Of a stretch of DNA of 35,254 nt, positions 15,856 through 25,288 are shown in pieces. Each line of letters starts with the position of its first letter. Position 1 is the stretch's first letter. A program made the translations under genes and the position numbers. The notes below the pieces were generated by a model that saw only the letters and a program-made list of their open reading frames with translations, had not been told where the DNA came from and did no database searches. Location: positions 15,167 to 50,420 of the forward strand of contig PAAJ01000014.1 in NCBI GenBank assembly GCA_002702575.1, in the 5' to 3' direction. Source of the DNA: Phycisphaerae bacterium (lineage in GTDB: Bacteria > Planctomycetota > Phycisphaerae > Phycisphaerales > SM1A02).

Positions 15856-17238
15856 ATGACTGCGGAAAAGGGTCAATTGATACTGGTTCTCGACAGTGAT
15901 CCAGCTGTTGCCAAGGCGACAGCCGGTCGCCTGGAACGCCATGGCTACAACGTGGCCGTGGGTGATTCAGCGGATCCGATCGCGACGATCAGGTCGCATG
16001 GTTCTCATGGAATCTCAGCAGTCATCCTGGGTGGGCTCCCCAATCCAATGAGCGCCACCCTCGATCAGATCGTCCAGAAGTATCCCGATGTGGTGTCGAT
16101 CGTCGTGGCGTCCTTCGGCAGTGTCGAGGAGGCAGTCAGTCTCATGCAGCACGGCGCAACGGACTACCTGGTCCATCCCGTGTCCGACCCTCAATTGTTC
16201 AGTTCCGTAGACCGTGCTCTGGCGAGGAATCGTCTGCTCTCACGTTCGGAATCCATGAACGAGGGCGATTACGGTTCGATGGTCGGAAGTGATCCGAGGA
16301 TGCACCAGGTCTTCGAGGTTGCGAGGGCCGTGGCTGCGGCACCCACGACCGTTCTCATGACAGGTGAGTCCGGAACCGGCAAGACGATGATTGCACGATC
16401 CATTCATGAACAGTCGCCCCGCAGCGATGCGCCCTTCGTTGAGATCTCATGCGGTTCCATCCCGGAGACGCTTCTGGAATCGGAACTCTTCGGACACGTC
16501 AAAGGAGCCTTCACCGGTGCTCATGCAGACAAGGAAGGCAAGTTCCAGGCTGCCTGTGGCGGAACCATCTTTCTGGACGAGATCAACTCGGCGCCTCCAT
16601 CCATGCAGATGAAGCTGCTTCGTGTTCTTCAGGAACGTGTCGTCGAGCCTGTCGGCTCCAATTCACCAGTCGAAGTGGACGCCCGCATCATTCTTGCGAC
16701 GAACCAGCCGCTTGAGGATCTGGTTGCTGAAGGCAGCTTTCGACAGGATCTCTACTATCGCATCAAGGTGATCGACATCAGTCTGCCGCCTCTGCGTGAC
16801 CGTGTGGAGGATGTCATCTCACTCTCGGATCACTTCCTGGCCCGCAAGGCGGAGTTGCTTGATCGTCGAATCGTCGGCATTGATGAGGCAGCCTCCGAAC
16901 TGCTCCGTGGCTATCACTGGCCAGGCAATGTCCGTGAACTTGAGAACGTGATGGAACGGGCTGTTCTCCTTGCCAAGGGTGTTCTGATCACACCATCGGA
17001 TCTTCCGGATCATCTGGTTCGACGAGACTGCCGGACCGTCGAGCAGGGAACATGGAAGGACGTTGACCCAGGCATGACGCTTCGTGAAGCGCTGGAGACT
17101 CCGGAGCGACAGATCATTCTGGGTGCGCTGGATGCTCATGACTGGAACCGACAGGAAACCGCCGTGTCACTGGATATCAACAGGACAACGCTCTACAAGA
17201 AGATGAAACGGTATGGGCTGGACCGCAGAGCGGCCTGA
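15856..17238 (+). CDS. Sigma-54-dependent transcriptional activator with a degenerate receiver domain
   Basis: This 460-residue NtrC-type protein has an N-terminal receiver-like domain (about 7-125), a central AAA+ domain (about 140-370) and a C-terminal Fis-type helix-turn-helix (about 432-457). The AAA+ part is intact: GESGTGKT at 170-177, the sigma-54 contact loop GAFTGA, and the Walker B GGTIFLDEI. It should therefore remodel sigma-54 RNA polymerase using ATP. The receiver is atypical. There is no Asp or Glu from residue 41 to 69, where the phospho-acceptor belongs (the segment reads AVILGGLPNP), and the conserved Thr and Lys positions are Ala85 and His107. Phosphorylation by a histidine kinase is thus unlikely. 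GGAGG six bases before ATG 15856 fixes the start. No kinase gene is adjacent. It ends 9 bp from the convergent ftsI. Confidence 0.9.
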   Translation: MTAEKGQLILVLDSDPAVAKATAGRLERHGYNVAVGDSADPIATIRSHGSHGISAVILGGLPNPMSATLDQIVQKYPDVVSIVVASFGSVEEAVSLMQHGATDYLVHPVSDPQLFSSVDRALARNRLLSRSESMNEGDYGSMVGSDPRMHQVFEVARAVAAAPTTVLMTGESGTGKTMIARSIHEQSPRSDAPFVEISCGSIPETLLESELFGHVKGAFTGAHADKEGKFQAACGGTIFLDEINSAPPSMQMKLLRVLQERVVEPVGSNSPVEVDARIILATNQPLEDLVAEGSFRQDLYYRIKVIDISLPPLRDRVEDVISLSDHFLARKAELLDRRIVGIDEAASELLRGYHWPGNVRELENVMERAVLLAKGVLITPSDLPDHLVRRDCRTVEQGTWKDVDPGMTLREALETPERQIILGALDAHDWNRQETAVSLDINRTTLYKKMKRYGLDRRAA

Positions 17239-17247
17239 GTCAACAGT

Positions 17248-19026
17248 TCAGCGACTCGCGGAGAATGCCCGGTCTTCCGGCATCTTGTCTGCCGGGACCC
17301 CGAGATACTTCAGTGAGAAATCGATCATGTCGCGAACGACCGGACCGGCCACACGTCCGCCGTACCACGCGCCAAGACTGCGGTCCGGATCGTCGATGAC
17401 ACACAGCACGACCACTCTGGGTTGATCGAAGGGGGCCCCTGCGATGAAACTCGAGATGTATCGATCCTCGTGATAGCCGCCACCTTCAACACGCGGAAGC
17501 TGTGCGGTGCCGGATTTGCCGAACAGTCGGTATTGCTCGGACTGGGAGGCCCTGCCTGTTCCATCCGTCATGACTTCTTCCATGATCTCCCGGACGAACA
17601 GCGCCGTTGATGCGTCGATGGCACGTTGTTCGACGGGCGAGGCATCGTCATCGGCCAGCAGTCGAAGTGAGGGCAGTGTTCCGTCTCGAGCGAATGCCGA
17701 GAAACCCCGGACCATCTGAAGTGGAGTCACGCCGATTTCATGACCCATGGCGACACTGACCTGGCTGTAGGACGTCCAGGATGCTCCGGGTGTGACCAGA
17801 CCGGCGGTTTCTCCAGCGATACCGCAACCGGTCCGTTGGCCGAATCCGAATCGATGTACGCAGGACTGCATGAGTTCAGGACTCATCCGTTCTGCGACGA
17901 TCGCCATGCCGCTGTTCAGGGATTTGACGAGAACACGTCGCCAGCTCATCGGTCCGTAGTAATGGACATCTCGGACACGACGACCTGTGGACGTTCGATA
18001 GGGGACCGCCGCCGGGGTGGGCAGAACTTCCTCCGACTCGGCCAGTCCGGCTTCGGTGGCGACAGCCCAGATGAAGGGCTTGAAGGTCGAGCCGGGTTCG
18101 TAGGGGTCACTCACGCATCGGTTGCGACCAAGTCGTTCATGTTTGTCTCGCAGTGGATCTTCTGGTTGCCCAGGCCAGCCTTCCCGCTCGGAAATGATGT
18201 CCGCCAACGCCAGGATCTCTCCACTGTCCGGATCGATCACGATGGCTCGGCCTCCACCTGCATTGCAGCTGTCCACAGCGACCTGGAGTCGATGTTCGAC
18301 ATACCGCTGAATGGCCATGTCTATGCTCAGTCGAACCGGTTCGGCATCGACCTGTGGTCTGTATTCATGCGAAGCGACCCAAAGCGGGCGTCTTCGAACA
18401 TCTCTCAGGTATCGCACGCTTCCGGGGGTTCCACCGAGCCGCGACTCGAGGGCATGTTCCAGACCGCCAAGTCCCTCGTGGTCGAACCCGACCGTGCCCA
18501 CAAGTCGAGCGGCCGAATGCTCCTGCGGATAGACCCGAACCTGCCGGCGTTCAAGTCCCACGCCAGGCAGATCCGCGGACTGGATGCGATCGACCTGCCA
18601 GTCCTCCAGGATGTCGCTGAGCGCGACGAATCGACTTCGGAGCCGGCGACTGAGCCGCTTGTCGATCTCGACGGCATCAAGCCCGATCAATGACTGGATC
18701 CGGACTCCGATGGTTGCCAGATCTTCGACTTCAGCGGGATCGACGAAGAGTCTCCATCCGATCGTGGAGGTCGCCAGCAATCGGCCACTGCGATCAACCA
18801 GATCACCTCGACGTCCAACACTCGTTCGTGTCGAAAAGGGGTCGACCATGACAGCGGTCAGCTGATCGCCCGGTGCGATCTTCAACTGGATCACGCGTGC
18901 TGTGACGATCAGCAATCCGATCAGGGAGCACACAACGGCCGCGATACCCCACGCCGCAATCCGTCGACTCTGCCAGTCCGCACCGGTCCCGGTTCCTTCA
19001 TGCAGATCTTCAGCCACCATGCTCAT
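17248..19026 (-). CDS. ftsI: Septal peptidoglycan transpeptidase FtsI (PBP3)
   Basis: This class B penicillin-binding protein crosslinks septal peptidoglycan. The 592 residues (from ATG 19026) have one membrane anchor (about 23-43), a PBP dimerisation domain beginning with the RRGDLVDRSGR motif, and a transpeptidase domain with Ser313-x-x-Lys316 (STFK), SLN at 369-371 and KSGT at 504-507. All catalytic motifs are intact. The start overlaps the FtsL-like gene by 17 bases; an open frame to 19125 lies inside that gene and adds only basic residues. It is the last gene of the rsmH-LysM-ftsL-ftsI cluster; murE and other usual followers are absent, because a convergent activator gene lies next. Confidence 0.92.
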   Translation of the reverse strand: MSMVAEDLHEGTGTGADWQSRRIAAWGIAAVVCSLIGLLIVTARVIQLKIAPGDQLTAVMVDPFSTRTSVGRRGDLVDRSGRLLATSTIGWRLFVDPAEVEDLATIGVRIQSLIGLDAVEIDKRLSRRLRSRFVALSDILEDWQVDRIQSADLPGVGLERRQVRVYPQEHSAARLVGTVGFDHEGLGGLEHALESRLGGTPGSVRYLRDVRRRPLWVASHEYRPQVDAEPVRLSIDMAIQRYVEHRLQVAVDSCNAGGGRAIVIDPDSGEILALADIISEREGWPGQPEDPLRDKHERLGRNRCVSDPYEPGSTFKPFIWAVATEAGLAESEEVLPTPAAVPYRTSTGRRVRDVHYYGPMSWRRVLVKSLNSGMAIVAERMSPELMQSCVHRFGFGQRTGCGIAGETAGLVTPGASWTSYSQVSVAMGHEIGVTPLQMVRGFSAFARDGTLPSLRLLADDDASPVEQRAIDASTALFVREIMEEVMTDGTGRASQSEQYRLFGKSGTAQLPRVEGGGYHEDRYISSFIAGAPFDQPRVVVLCVIDDPDRSLGAWYGGRVAGPVVRDMIDFSLKYLGVPADKMPEDRAFSASR

Positions 19027-19285
19027 CCGAGTCGTTCGTCGAGTTCTCAGCAAGTCTGGTAGTGTCCTTCGACTCCGCCTCGAGTGGATCAAGCGTATCG
19101 ATCTCCTGGGCGATGTGTTCTGCAATGTTGCAGCGGATATCCCACAGGGATGTCCTGGCCTGATCGCATCGTTGGTGCAGACGGGTCATCTCGAAGGCGG
19201 TATCGATGCGGTTCTGCCTCATTGCAAGAAGGGCCAGTGAGGTCAGTCCCAGGCCAAGAAGAATCAACATGAGCTTGGCTGTCAT
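19010..19285 (-). CDS. ftsL: FtsL-like cell-division protein
   Basis: The 91-residue product has an N-terminal membrane segment (about 4-22) followed by a short helical, coiled-coil-like stretch rich in Arg, Gln and Leu, and a polar, acidic tail. No strong sequence signature exists for FtsL; the call rests on size, single-pass topology and position directly before ftsI with a 17-bp overlap. In other bacteria FtsL forms a complex with FtsB and FtsQ that activates the FtsW-FtsI synthase. The tail after residue 68 is Asp/Ser/Thr-rich. Confidence 0.65.
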   Translation of the reverse strand: MTAKLMLILLGLGLTSLALLAMRQNRIDTAFEMTRLHQRCDQARTSLWDIRCNIAEHIAQEIDTLDPLEAESKDTTRLAENSTNDSDEHGG

Positions 19286-19298
19286 CGCGTCTGCAGTC

Positions 19299-20036
19299 TC
19301 AGTTGGAAATCGGATATCGAAGCGAAGCGCCGACTCTCAGGTCGTCCTGATGTCTCAGCACATCACGGTTCAGTTCGTAGAGTCGCTCGGTTTCACGAGC
19401 AGAACCAAGCAGCTTCTGGGCAAGTTCGGAAAGGGTGTCACCCGTCTGGACGGTGTATTCGCCCATGGTCTGGCTCTTGGACTCAACAGCGACCGGTCGT
19501 TCGGGACCGGAGGACATCGCGGACATGGGGGTTGAATCCGGAGTCATGGAGACCTCGGAGGGATCATTCGTCATCAACAGATTGGCTGGTGGCAGGAGCA
19601 GTCGTGTATTGGTCTTGAGTCGATTGGGATTGGCGATTCTGTTGTAGGCCGCCAGTGAGGCCGCCAGATTGCGATTGCCATAGTGCCGCTGACAGATCGA
19701 TTGCAGGGTGTCCCCTGAAGCCACGATGTGATGAGGCGAATGCGATCCTGTATCGGCGATGGGCAGAGGCTGCGTCGTATCGATCGGCGATGTCTGGGAG
19801 ATCCCGAGTTCAAGGTCGTCGGTGGATCGCGTGTCGGATGTGGAGGCACCGTAGACGACCCAGCCATCTCCCTGAATGGCTGGCTGCCTGTTGATCGCGG
19901 ATCTGAACTCGAATGTGGCGGCGGACTGCCTGCGTGCAGTCGAGAGATGGTCTGAGACCAGAATCCCCATGAAGAGGACCAGTCCAAAGCCGACGATCAA
20001 AGCAAGCTTGTTCTCTCGAGTCATCGACACCCGCAT
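19299..20036 (-). CDS. Membrane-anchored protein with two LysM domains
   Basis: The 245-residue product has a basic N-terminus, one membrane segment (about 10-28), a Ser/Thr-rich linker and two LysM domains, at about 102-149 (HIVASGDTLQSICQRHYG) and 193-242 (EYTVQTGDTLSELAQKLLG). LysM modules bind N-acetylglucosamine polymers such as peptidoglycan. The topology suggests an inner-membrane protein that contacts the cell wall. It lies between rsmH and ftsL, where many bacteria have no gene, and 13 bp before ftsL, so a role in division or septal wall synthesis is a reasonable inference. No catalytic domain is seen. A start at 20024 (MTRENK) is equally possible. Confidence 0.8.
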   Translation of the reverse strand: MRVSMTRENKLALIVGFGLVLFMGILVSDHLSTARRQSAATFEFRSAINRQPAIQGDGWVVYGASTSDTRSTDDLELGISQTSPIDTTQPLPIADTGSHSPHHIVASGDTLQSICQRHYGNRNLAASLAAYNRIANPNRLKTNTRLLLPPANLLMTNDPSEVSMTPDSTPMSAMSSGPERPVAVESKSQTMGEYTVQTGDTLSELAQKLLGSARETERLYELNRDVLRHQDDLRVGASLRYPISN

Positions 20037-20047
20037 CCATGCGTGCG

Positions 20048-20062
20048 CCTGGCAAAGCCAGG
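20048..20062 (-). promoter_or_regulatory. Short perfect hairpin before the LysM gene
   Basis: CCTGGC and GCCAGG form a 6-bp stem with a 3-base loop in the 98-bp gap between rsmH and the LysM gene. The AGG of the right arm may be the weak ribosome site of the LysM gene. There is no T-tract, so it is not a clear terminator. The rest of the gap shows nothing I recognise. Confidence 0.3.
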
Positions 20063-20134
20063 TCTGTCCTCATTACTCCTGCTGCTCTTCAGGTCGCATC
20101 CATGCGATCGTCGAACAACCGGTCCTGCATCCGA

Positions 20135-21082
20135 TCAGCCTGGTTGCTCCGTAGCCGGTGGCGTGACTCGCACAGCCCTGAGCTTGGCTGATCGGCTCCT
20201 CGGGTTCGCCTGCAGCTCCGCTTCCGTGGGTCGGATCATTCCTCGAATGATCCGAGCAGCCAGTCCTCGCCGATCGAGCTCGGCGAAGGCCTGCTTCACG
20301 GGGCGGTCCTCGAGACTGTGGAAGGAAATGATTCCAATCCGAGCCCCGGGGTTGAGCCAGCCTCCACTGCCAGCCGTTTCGCAGCCTCGGCCAATCAGGT
20401 CGAGGAGGGTCTCCAGAGCTGCGATTTCCTCGTTCAAGGCGATTCGAAGTGCCATGAATGTGCGGGTCGCAGGGTGGAGGCGAGACGAGCGGGCCCGGGG
20501 GCCATAGGCTTCCCGTACCAATCGGGACAATTGTCCCGTGGTCGTAATCGGCCTTGTTTGACGCTCAAGTACAACTTTTCGGGCAATGGCGGCTGCATAG
20601 GGGTCCTCGCCGTAGGTCCGTATGAGTTCTGCAAGTTCCCCTTCCTCGATTCCGGCGAGCAGGGTCATGACGCTCTCGCCGCCATCCTGGTCCAGTCTCA
20701 TGTCCAGAGGAGCGTCTTCCTGGAAGCCAAACCCTCTCTGGGCATCATCCAGCTGATTGGAGGACACCCCGAGATCGGCGAGGACGATATCCACCTTTCG
20801 ATCCATCGCCCGGAGGTGTCTGGCGGCCGAGACGAATGAGTCATGGATCAACATGGTCGGCGTTCCGGACGTCTCCAGCCGCTCACCGGCATAGGCCAGA
20901 TTCTCGGCATCCCGGTCCAGGCCGATGATCAGACCTTCGGGGCCGACGCGTTTGGCCAGGGCGAGGGCGTGGCCGCCTCGACCGAGGGTGCAATCCACGA
21001 TCACATCACCTGGCTGGGGATCGAGGGTCTCGATCACCTCATCCAGCAGAACAGGTACATGACCGTGTTCGATCATCCCCAC
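20135..21082 (-). CDS. rsmH: 16S rRNA (cytosine(1402)-N4)-methyltransferase
   Basis: RsmH (MraW) methylates N4 of C1402 in the decoding centre. The 315-residue protein has the N-terminal HVPVLLDEV motif, the SAM-binding VDCTLGRGGHA, ADLGVSSNQLDD, the RGFGF signature, and the C-terminal IISFHSLEDRPVKQ. The longest start is GTG 21082, five bases after the sucB stop; ATG 21076 is an alternative. It is the head of the division cluster, but mraZ, its usual upstream partner, is missing and sucB takes that place. Confidence 0.94.
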   Translation of the reverse strand: MGMIEHGHVPVLLDEVIETLDPQPGDVIVDCTLGRGGHALALAKRVGPEGLIIGLDRDAENLAYAGERLETSGTPTMLIHDSFVSAARHLRAMDRKVDIVLADLGVSSNQLDDAQRGFGFQEDAPLDMRLDQDGGESVMTLLAGIEEGELAELIRTYGEDPYAAAIARKVVLERQTRPITTTGQLSRLVREAYGPRARSSRLHPATRTFMALRIALNEEIAALETLLDLIGRGCETAGSGGWLNPGARIGIISFHSLEDRPVKQAFAELDRRGLAARIIRGMIRPTEAELQANPRSRSAKLRAVRVTPPATEQPG

Positions 21083-21087
21083 GGGTT

Positions 21088-22356
<1,269 letters not shown>

Positions 22357-22389
22357 GTGGATTCTCCCTGGGAGTGGCCTGCCCTCGGG

Positions 22390-25194
22390 TCACGAGGCGG
22401 CCGGCGTCGTAGCAGGTGTCGGATTCCTGAAGGCACGAACCAGAATGGCGTGCTGTTCCTCGCGATGAACGGTTGATGCGCCCACGGCAGGCGAATCATT
22501 GGCGGGACGGCCGACATAGTTGATCGACATGTCGAAATTGTCCCTGAACCAGTCGTAGATGAACCACCACGCACCGTTGTTCTGCGGCTCTTCCTGAACC
22601 CAGGTGAAGGTGGCGTTGGGATACCGTTCGAACAGCGCCTGGACTTCCTTCTGTGGGAATGGATAGAGCTGTTCAACCCGGACGATCGCCTTGTCATCCT
22701 GTCCCGTTTCCTCGCGATGCTGTGCGAGGTCGTAGTACACCTTGCCGCTGCACAGCAGGACATTGGTGATGCGTTCGGCCGACTCCGACGTCTCCATGGC
22801 CGGGTCGTCGATCACTCTGAAGAACCCACGGTCCGTGAGATCGCTGATTCGTGACGTGGCGGATTCGTGACGAAGGAGGCTCTTGGGCGTGAAGACGATC
22901 AGCGGCTTTCGGAAACCACGGAGCATCTGTCTGCGGAGCAGGTGGAACATCTGTGAAGGGGTCGTCGGATTGACGACTTCCATGTTCTCATCTGCGCAGA
23001 GCTGCAGGAACCGTTCGATCCGAGCGGAGGAGTGCTCCGGGCCCATGCCCTCGTAGCCATGTGGAAGAAGGCAGACCAGTCCACTGCTGCGACCCCATTT
23101 CTTCTGTGAGGAGGCAATGAACTGATCGAAGTACACCTGGCCGACGTTGGCGAAGTCACCGAACTGGGCTTCCCAGATCACAAGGGTCTTGGGGTCTCCC
23201 AGCGAGTAGCCGTATTCGAATCCGATGCAACCGCTTTCAGTCACCGGTGAGTTGTGGATGCCAAGCTGGCCCTGCTGGTTGCCGAGGTGATTGAGTGGGA
23301 TCCACGGTTCGCCGGTCTTCGTGTCGAAGAGCACCGCGTGGCGGTGACTGAACGTCCCTCTCTGACAGTCCTCTCCGGTGAAGCGGATATCGTCACCTTC
23401 TCCAAGGAGAGAGCCCATGGCCAGCAGTTCGCCCATGGCCCAGTCCAGTGGAAGGTCCTCGAGGACCGCTCGGCCTCTCAAGTCGAGGATGCGTTCCAGT
23501 TTCTTGTGGAGATTGAATCCTTCCGGTACATGACCGAGGGATTCGGCAATCTGTTCAAGACGCGTTCGTGGCACCGATGTCGGAACTGGTTCATCGCTGT
23601 ATTCGGGTGACAGGCCGGCCCAGGTGGACTGATCATCCAACGCCAACGGAACCGGTCTCACGGGCTGCTCCTTGATGCGTTGCTGAGCCGCATCCATGAG
23701 TTCCATGAGTCGCTTCGTGGTCTGGTCGGATTCCTCCGAGCCGACGACGCCCGCGTCGGTGAGCATGTGGGCATATTGATCGAGGATCGAGGGTGTCTTC
23801 TTGATGAGTGCGCTCATCAGCGGATTCGTGAATGCCGCCTCGTCCGTTTCGTTGTGGCCGAATTTCCGGAAGCCCCAGAGATCGATCACCACATCACTCT
23901 TGAAGGTCTTTCGATACTCGTAGGCCAGCAGCATGATGGCGACGGCCATTTCCGGATCACATGAATTGACATGGAAGATCGGGATGTCGATTCCTCGCAG
24001 GAAATCGGTGCAGTACAGGCCGCTGTACGCTTCGTCGTGTTCAAGCGTGAAGCCGATCTGATTGTTGATGACGATGTGCAGGGAGCCGCCGACGGCGTAG
24101 GCATCCAGCTTGGAGAGATTCGTCAGTTCCTGCGTGATGCCCTGCCCGGGAAGCGACGAGTCGCCGTGGATGAGCACTGGAATGCTGCTGTTGCCCTCGT
24201 GATCCTGTCGCTGCTCCTGCTTGGAACGCGCTCTTCCGAGCACGACCGGGTGTCCCCATTCAAGGTGGGAGGGATTCGAGGACATCGAAAGATGCAGGGG
24301 TTTTCCAGCATCCGTGATCACGTGGCTGCTGAAGCCACGGTGGTATTTGACGTCACCACCCGCGCCCAGGAAGTCTTCTGCCCAGGCTTCCTCGAATTCC
24401 GTGAACAGCTGGTCGTAGCTCTTCTCAAGAATGTTCACGAGGACGTTGATCCGTCCGCGATGCGCCATGCCGAATGCGATTTCCTGTGCGCCGTCTTCCG
24501 AGGCCGCGACCAGGAGTTCATTCAGCATCGGAATCAGAGTCTCGCCGCCTTCGAGGCTGAACCACTTCTTTCCGATGTAACGACGCATGAGGAATCGTTC
24601 GAGTCCGGTGGCCTGCTGGAGTTCCCGAAGAATGCGTTTCTGAATTTCGACGTCGATCTTCGGTCGGCCACCGATGGCTTCGATCTTTTCCTGAAGCCAC
24701 TGCTTCTGTTTCATGCAGCGGATGTGGGAGATCTCGGCGCCGACGGCGCCGCACCAGGTGCGTTGCAGGAACTCGATGACATCTCGAAGCGTTGAAGGCG
24801 CGTCCAGTGGCAGATCTCTTGGATCGACTGGTCGATCCAAGTCGGATTCACTCAAACCAAAGGAAGCAGGATCGAGATCCGGGCAGAGACGTTCCTTCAT
24901 CTCCAGTGGATCGAGCTTCGCCGCGAGATGGCCGAGCTCTCGATAGCGACTGATCAGTCGGTCAACGGATTCCTGGAAGCTGCTGATCGAACCTTCGGAG
25001 GCATCGTCATCCTGTGGCGCTGGTCTGAATCCAAGGTCGAAGCCTTCGAAGAAGGATCGCCATTGCTCCGGCACCGAGTCCGGGTTGTCAGTCCACTGTG
25101 CGTAGAGCTCATCCACATAGGCGGCATTCCATCCGTTGACGGATGGTGCCATCGGAGGTGGCTCGACACCGGGTTGTTGAGGAAGCTGGCTCAT
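22390..25194 (-). CDS. sucA: 2-oxoglutarate dehydrogenase E1 component
   Basis: SucA decarboxylates 2-oxoglutarate with thiamine diphosphate and passes the succinyl group to SucB. The 934-residue length matches the family. The N-terminal helix that contacts E2 is present (SVNGWNAAYVDELYAQW, about 18-34). The TPP-domain motif HGDSSLPGQGITQE and the hallmark INNQIGFT are present, as are the C-terminal transketolase-like HGYEGMGPEHSSAR and WVQEEPQNNGAW. No clear ribosome site precedes ATG 25194; a predicted leader of about 12 bases may explain this. It is the first gene of sucAB and probably of the longer run into the division genes. Confidence 0.96.
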   Translation of the reverse strand: MSQLPQQPGVEPPPMAPSVNGWNAAYVDELYAQWTDNPDSVPEQWRSFFEGFDLGFRPAPQDDDASEGSISSFQESVDRLISRYRELGHLAAKLDPLEMKERLCPDLDPASFGLSESDLDRPVDPRDLPLDAPSTLRDVIEFLQRTWCGAVGAEISHIRCMKQKQWLQEKIEAIGGRPKIDVEIQKRILRELQQATGLERFLMRRYIGKKWFSLEGGETLIPMLNELLVAASEDGAQEIAFGMAHRGRINVLVNILEKSYDQLFTEFEEAWAEDFLGAGGDVKYHRGFSSHVITDAGKPLHLSMSSNPSHLEWGHPVVLGRARSKQEQRQDHEGNSSIPVLIHGDSSLPGQGITQELTNLSKLDAYAVGGSLHIVINNQIGFTLEHDEAYSGLYCTDFLRGIDIPIFHVNSCDPEMAVAIMLLAYEYRKTFKSDVVIDLWGFRKFGHNETDEAAFTNPLMSALIKKTPSILDQYAHMLTDAGVVGSEESDQTTKRLMELMDAAQQRIKEQPVRPVPLALDDQSTWAGLSPEYSDEPVPTSVPRTRLEQIAESLGHVPEGFNLHKKLERILDLRGRAVLEDLPLDWAMGELLAMGSLLGEGDDIRFTGEDCQRGTFSHRHAVLFDTKTGEPWIPLNHLGNQQGQLGIHNSPVTESGCIGFEYGYSLGDPKTLVIWEAQFGDFANVGQVYFDQFIASSQKKWGRSSGLVCLLPHGYEGMGPEHSSARIERFLQLCADENMEVVNPTTPSQMFHLLRRQMLRGFRKPLIVFTPKSLLRHESATSRISDLTDRGFFRVIDDPAMETSESAERITNVLLCSGKVYYDLAQHREETGQDDKAIVRVEQLYPFPQKEVQALFERYPNATFTWVQEEPQNNGAWWFIYDWFRDNFDMSINYVGRPANDSPAVGASTVHREEQHAILVRAFRNPTPATTPAAS

Positions 25195-25212
25195 GGCATC
25201 GACGAAGCATGA

Positions 25213-25221
25213 ATTCTAGCA
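25213..25221 (-). promoter_or_regulatory. Extended -10 promoter of sucA
   Basis: On the minus strand TGC-TAGAAT forms an extended -10 element. It lies about 20 bp before the sucA start, predicting transcription from near 25206. The 94-bp gap to priA holds no clear terminator, so read-through from priA is also possible. Confidence 0.4.
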
Positions 25222-25288
25222 GGCTCAAGCCACTTCGAAATGGCTCGACACGGCTTCTCATGCGGTTTGATTCACCATTCCTGAATTC

